A stretch of 52,120 bases of DNA. Source: Prevotella sp. (lineage in GTDB: Bacteria; Bacteroidota; Bacteroidia; Bacteroidales; Bacteroidaceae). The first letter of the stretch is position 1. Every line of letters begins with the position of its first letter. The position numbers were made by a program, and so were the translations under genes. Shown piece after piece: positions 51,221-52,120 of this stretch. The notes under the pieces were generated by a model. That model made no database searches, was not told the DNA's origin, and was given only the letters and a program-made list of their open reading frames with translations. The stretch spans positions 1-52,120 of the forward strand of contig JALFRV010000143.1 in the NCBI GenBank assembly GCA_022778905.1, read 5' to 3'.

Positions 51221-51847
51221 CTATGCCGGGCCGGTGAGGATCCATAACAGGACGAGGAGCGCCAACGGATTGTCGGAGTCCTTGGCTTGTCGGCGCAGGC
51301 TTCGGATTGATCTGTAGACAAGTTTTCTGACGGATCCCGCGTTCATGCCGAGCAGTGTGGCAATCTCGTCGTAGTCCATGTTCTGCATGTAGCGGAGATA
51401 GATGGCCTCGCGCTGACGGGGCGTCAGTTGGTTCAGCATCGTCTCCACGCTCGACTTGATGAGTGCCCGTTCCTCGTCGCTGATCAGCCTGTCAAGCACG
51501 GTGACTTCGGTCGTGAAAGGGAGGCGGGAGAAGTCGAAATCAGCAAACTTTGATGTCTTTTTGTAAGCGTTGAGTATGTCGTTCCGGAACGAGCGGAACA
51601 GATAGGCTGTCAGACTGCCGACATCTTGCAGTTGCCTGCGTTTGATGAAGAGGTTGCAGAACACGTCCTGGGCTGCATCGCGGCAGGTGTCTTCATCGAA
51701 TCCCATGCTGATGCCGTAGGCTAAGAGATCATCGATGCATCGGTCATAGATAGCTGCAAAGTTCTGATAAGCTATTTCCTCAGCCGCGCTGTTCAGAAAA
51801 AGATCCCAGCAATCTTCTATTTCCTTATTTCTCGCTTTGTTCACCAT
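51221..51847 (-). CDS. ECF-type RNA polymerase sigma factor (convergent with the GH2 gene)
   Basis: This is a 208-residue sigma factor. Region 2 lies at about 25-95 ('FAAIYDRCIDDLLAYGISMG', 'DTCRDAAQDVFCNLFIKRRQ', 'YLFRSFRNDILNAYKK'), region 4 at about 130-185 ('LTPRQREAIYLRYMQNMDYD', 'EIATLLGMNAGSVRKLVYRS'), and there is a short hydrophobic C-terminal tail ('ALLVLLWILTGPA'). The tail is unusual for a sigma factor and might contact the membrane or FecR. No FecR is encoded beside it; the unpaired FecR at 37320 in the same locus is the probable partner. A TATCTTTG box at 51987-51980 gives it its own promoter. Confidence 0.92.
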   Translation of the reverse strand: MVNKARNKEIEDCWDLFLNSAAEEIAYQNFAAIYDRCIDDLLAYGISMGFDEDTCRDAAQDVFCNLFIKRRQLQDVGSLTAYLFRSFRNDILNAYKKTSKFADFDFSRLPFTTEVTVLDRLISDEERALIKSSVETMLNQLTPRQREAIYLRYMQNMDYDEIATLLGMNAGSVRKLVYRSIRSLRRQAKDSDNPLALLVLLWILTGPA

Positions 51848-51979
51848 CCTTAGTCGATCATCTGATGTTGCATGGAAGAATGTTCTTCAAGTGGGGCGTG
51901 ACATCATTCATCCGAACCGCCGTCCTTGTCATCCGGCTGTCTGATCAGTCGTCTGCGTTTTTGATAGTTATGTTTTATG

Positions 51980-51987
51980 CAAAGATA
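51980..51987 (-). promoter_or_regulatory. Promoter -7 box (TATCTTTG) for the terminal ECF sigma gene
   Basis: The plus strand reads CAAAGATA. The minus-strand TATCTTTG is an exact consensus match about 130 bases upstream of the ATG at 51847, leaving a leader of about 125 bases. No further gene is supported between 51848 and the window end; a short ORF crossing it has no recognisable features. Confidence 0.6.
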
Positions 51988-52120
51988 CAACAAAAAACTG
52001 AGAATGAGGGCAGAATGATGAAAAATCTGTGAGAATGAGCGGATTAATTGATTTAGTTGGATTCTCTGTGCAGACAACAGATGCCACAGAAAAGTCAGTT
52101 GAAGCAAGAGTTTCGTTACT

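Noticed and set aside
51904..52107. 67-residue minus-strand ORF at the right edge
   Set aside because: It spans the sigma-gene promoter box and has low-complexity hydrophobic content without a recognisable family.

Overview
The window looks like a chromosomal stretch of a Bacteroidales bacterium, most likely Prevotellaceae. The evidence is SusC/SusD pairs with STN (TonB-transducer) domains, ECF sigma/FecR (DUF4974) regulators, a type IX secretion sorting domain on a protease, and the Bacteroidetes promoter box TAnnTTTG, seen five times as the identical octamer TATCTTTG. I saw no tRNA, rRNA, CRISPR array, insertion sequence or phage gene.

Layout. (A) 1-2918: the 3' end of a SusD gene and a heparinase II/III-type lyase or hydrolase, the tail of a nutrient-uptake locus that begins outside the window. 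(B) 2919-3587: non-coding, with 66-bp tandem repeats and a large palindromic element. (C) 3588-15234: an ECF sigma factor and FecR anti-sigma (minus strand) facing a six-gene plus-strand operon of STN-SusC, SusD, DUF4843 lipoprotein, PKD-like lipoprotein and two tandem secreted thioredoxin-fold proteins. It has no carbohydrate-active enzyme, so its cargo may not be a glycan. (D) 15235-17250: cysS with promoter and terminators, the only clear housekeeping gene. (E) 17558-20959: one gene with its own promoter, encoding a GH106-like module fused to a GH28 module. Together these could dismantle the alternating rhamnose-galacturonate backbone of rhamnogalacturonan I.

(F) 36175 down to 21441, minus strand: ECF sigma, FecR, STN-SusC, SusD, a split LysO-type exporter (two genes), a LacZ-type GH2, a GH63 alpha-glucosidase and an M43 metalloprotease with a T9SS tail. 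The last genes overlap by 4 and 11 bases or are 2-3 bases apart, so they are probably translated together. Protease plus alpha-glucosidase plus beta-galactosidase plus an exporter for lysine-like compounds suggests, speculatively, use of glycosylated hydroxylysine from collagen-like protein. (G) 36273-37044: a WG-repeat-like gene with its own promoter and terminator. (H) 37320-51168, plus strand: FecR, STN-SusC, SusD, fasciclin-like lipoprotein, an Ig-like surface lipoprotein, a DUF6528 beta-propeller lipoprotein, a GH99/GH71-like hydrolase and a GH2 with a C-terminal malectin-like domain. A convergent ECF sigma gene (51847-51221) closes the locus and is probably the partner of the FecR 13 kb away.

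How it works together: each SusC carries an STN domain that, on substrate binding, is expected to signal through FecR to an ECF sigma factor, which then transcribes the susCD operon. In keeping with this, TATCTTTG boxes lie before two sigma genes, cysS, the GH fusion and the WG gene, but none was seen before the three complete susC genes.
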